Shown here: in pieces, positions 61,947-64,000 of the stretch | How the letters are laid out: the number at the start of each line of letters is the position of its first letter | Numbering within the stretch: position 1 is the first letter of the stretch | Source: Neelides folsomi | Lineage: Eukaryota; Arthropoda; Collembola; Neelipleona; Neelidae | Direction: 5' to 3' | Length of the DNA stretch: 64,000 bases | Assembly (NCBI GenBank): GCA_034687125.1 | Contig: JAQGBZ010000220.1 | Location: forward strand, 1-64,000 | Notes under the pieces: generated by a model | What the model saw: only the letters and a program-made list of their open reading frames with translations | Database searches by the model: none | Told to the model about the DNA's origin: nothing | Made by a program: the position numbers and the translations under genes

Positions 61947-64000
61947 TCATAAAGTTTCCCTCTGTCTCTCAGCATCAAAGAAGGAATTCCTCTGTGGGAA
62001 TTCGGCCGCTCTCCTTTGACCTTCCTCACTCTCAAAATTCGTTTGTCCCAAAAGATGATGAAAAAGCGAAGATCCGCTCAACGGGGTTTGTTTCCTCTCT
62101 TCATCTCCTTCAAAATTGGTAAAGCTGCTCCGCTTCCTCGCCAATTCCCATTCAGCATCAAAATTACTGAAGAGGGGCGAAACAAAATGATTATTTTTCT
62201 TATTCCAGCCATTTTCTTCCGCCCGCCCGTTCTTTGACCTTTCCTCAACTTCCTTCCTTCTCTCGTCGCCTTCTTCAAATGTTGTGCTTTGTGGTGGTTG
62301 CGGTGGTTGTTGAAATGGAAGGTCTTGGGGAAATTGAGGGAAATTAAATTGATTAAGGTCATTTCGCACATCTGGCAAACTTCTCCTTGGCGAATCCAAA
62401 ACACCCAAGTCCAAATCCAAACTTCCTGACGAAGAATCAAAAAATTCAGGTGTGGTCACCGGCTTATCGTCAAGTTGTCCTCGTCCAGAATAGAAATTTG
62501 GGAATCCAAACAAGGAGATTTGCTCTAAACTCTTTAAATGATTGTCATCACTCTGTTTATTCTCTTGTATAGGAGTGGAGCTTGAATTCCCTTCTCGGAC
62601 TAGAACTGAGTTTCTTTCCGGGTTAAATGGAGAGGTTGAGGGGAAAGCTTTTGAATTCGAGGCTGAAGACACAGAAGAGGAGCTCTCTCCCTTTTTAATA
62701 GGAATTACACTCATTTCATCAATAAAGGTTCTATCTCCGTTCCCATTCCTCCGCCCATTGTCTGTAGAAGTTCGAAATGAAAAATCCTGTTGTTGTTGTC
62801 GCAATTCATCGTTATTCCAAAGGGTAACATTCCCCCCAGAATTACTTCGGAAATTCCTGACTTCCAAGTTATTCCGACCAGTGTAAGTGAAAGGAACTGA
62901 GAGATTTTTAGGAGCTTCGATCGAAACTTGATCATTTTGGCCAGTTGTAATAGAAATCAATTGTGGTTCGGCTGCTGGTCTCCTCCTCCTATCCTGGGCC
63001 AACAATTGGCGAGGATTCTTCAGTAAGGAGTAAACGAAAGTGTGGAGTTGTTCGGGTGATAAGTCACGAATCGGACCGCCACTCGTAGGATATGTAAGAG
63101 GATTCGATGATTTTCGTATAGCAATGATCCTCCCATTGCTCAGTCTTAAATAGGAGCCTTTAGACGATCGAATGACCCAAACTTTCTCGCCGGCTCTTAA
63201 GTAGATATCAGGACCGCCGTTGGGATCAGTCAAAAAGGAGTCTTTTTTGAGATTGAGATATTGAACAGAAACTCCCTTATTTCTTAACATGAGAAGCTGC
63301 TGATTGAACTTTTCTTTGTCAGTGAGTTGACGATGGGGCGTGTGAGAAACTCGGAATTTATTATCCGCTCCAAAACCAGGAGGATATCCATGATGATGAT
63401 TGGTACTTGGATGTGGAAAAGGAGATTTCATTTGAGAATAAAAGGCGGAATTCAAATTGTTAATATCATGAGTTGAATGGCGTGGAGAAATGAAATTCAT
63501 CTGAGAGTTTGCAATGGACGAGTAGTCAAAGGAAGTGAAGCTGGGCGGAGGAACCGATTGAGCCGCTGAAGTTTCTTTCGGATAAAATGGTGCATAAGAC
63601 GGTCGATGGTAATTGTAACCTGAAGTTGTCGATCCGCTCATGCTCTTCTTTTCAATCTCGTACAATTTCAGAGCTTGGCGTTTCTCCGATGCTGATAATT
63701 TTTTATCTTTACGATCAATCAAGAGTGATTCGTGCTCAAATGGTTCCTAATTAAATGAATAAAATATGTGTTAGTTTTTTAATTGAATAAAATCAATTAA
63801 CGTACATTGTAAAGTCATAAGTAATATTTAATAAGATGTATTAAATATAATAAAATGTAATATTATTAAATATAGTAGATATTTTTAAAATTAATATTAA
63901 AAACCTTTGTCAATTGCCCTGAACAATTCGATATGATATTTTTCAAAACGGAATCAGAAAAATTTTCAAGATTGAATGCCGGCCCTCCTTCAATCGTAGT
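61947..64000 (-). CDS. RAD54L2: RAD54L2/ARIP4 helicase, C-terminal exons (partial, runs off the right edge)
   Basis: Exon 63746-61947 (599 codons plus stop) and the partial exon 64000-63905 join in phase 0. ARIP4 is a SNF2-family ATPase that interacts with androgen and other nuclear receptors and has roles in DNA topoisomerase 2 repair. The junction reads EPFEHESLLIDRKDKKLSAS with KRQALKLYEIEKK, matching the conserved ARIP4 block after the helicase lobe, and SYAPFYP follows as in vertebrates. A second conserved patch, DIYLRAGEKVWVIRSSKGSY plus LRLSNGRIIAIR (residues about 175-210 of the big exon), matches the ARIP4 C-terminal domain. The remaining 350 residues are Ser/Asn/Gln-rich and look disordered. 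The helicase core lies beyond the window. Confidence 0.9.

Overview
This is 64 kb of AT-rich animal nuclear DNA. Genes are split by many short GT-AG introns (often 45-150 nt), and there are no bacterial operons or ribosome binding sites. The gene set (ATRX, RAD54L2/ARIP4, UBE2T, METTL4, ACAA2, CISD2, NCBP2, an SLC25 carrier, an SLC20 phosphate transporter, a Ptp99A-type tandem phosphatase and a Star-like FkbM protein) points to an arthropod. An intron-rich hexapod or crustacean fits best, but the species cannot be fixed from the sequence. For nearly every gene the exons were joined by eye; in the multi-exon models the lengths sum to multiples of three and the splice phases match.

Layout: (1) 0.1-2.0 kb, C-terminal exons of ATRX/XNP. 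(2) 3.2-4.1 kb, a DUF4291 gene, a family best known from microbes. (3) 4.7-9.5 kb minus, the intracellular part of a tandem-domain receptor-type tyrosine phosphatase whose two domains both look catalytically damaged. (4) 10.7-14.9 kb minus, a PiT/SLC20 phosphate transporter with two alternative first coding exons. (5) 15-31.5 kb, a gene-poor stretch with a few splice-flanked candidate exons on both strands. (6) 31.5-37.8 kb, a very large secreted P/H/Q-rich protein. (7) 39.6-40.8 kb minus, a Star-like FkbM protein. (8) 41.7-47.4 kb, a compact plus-strand run of UBE2T, METTL4 and ACAA2. (9) 47.8-57 kb, small membrane or secreted proteins, a probably inactive carboxylesterase and CISD2. (10) 57.5-61 kb, NCBP2 and an SLC25A14/30-type carrier, divergently transcribed. 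(11) 61.9-64 kb minus, the C-terminal end of RAD54L2/ARIP4.

The neighbours do not form one pathway. They are mostly housekeeping genes (chromatin remodelling, nucleic-acid methylation, DNA-repair ubiquitination, fatty-acid oxidation, mitochondrial transport, cap binding) mixed with lineage-specific secreted or membrane proteins. The best leads are the DUF4291 gene (possible horizontal transfer), the double pseudophosphatase with a perfect 31-bp intronic hairpin, the duplicated PiT first exon, the esterase with Asn at the nucleophile position, and unassigned exons in the 15-31 kb stretch.
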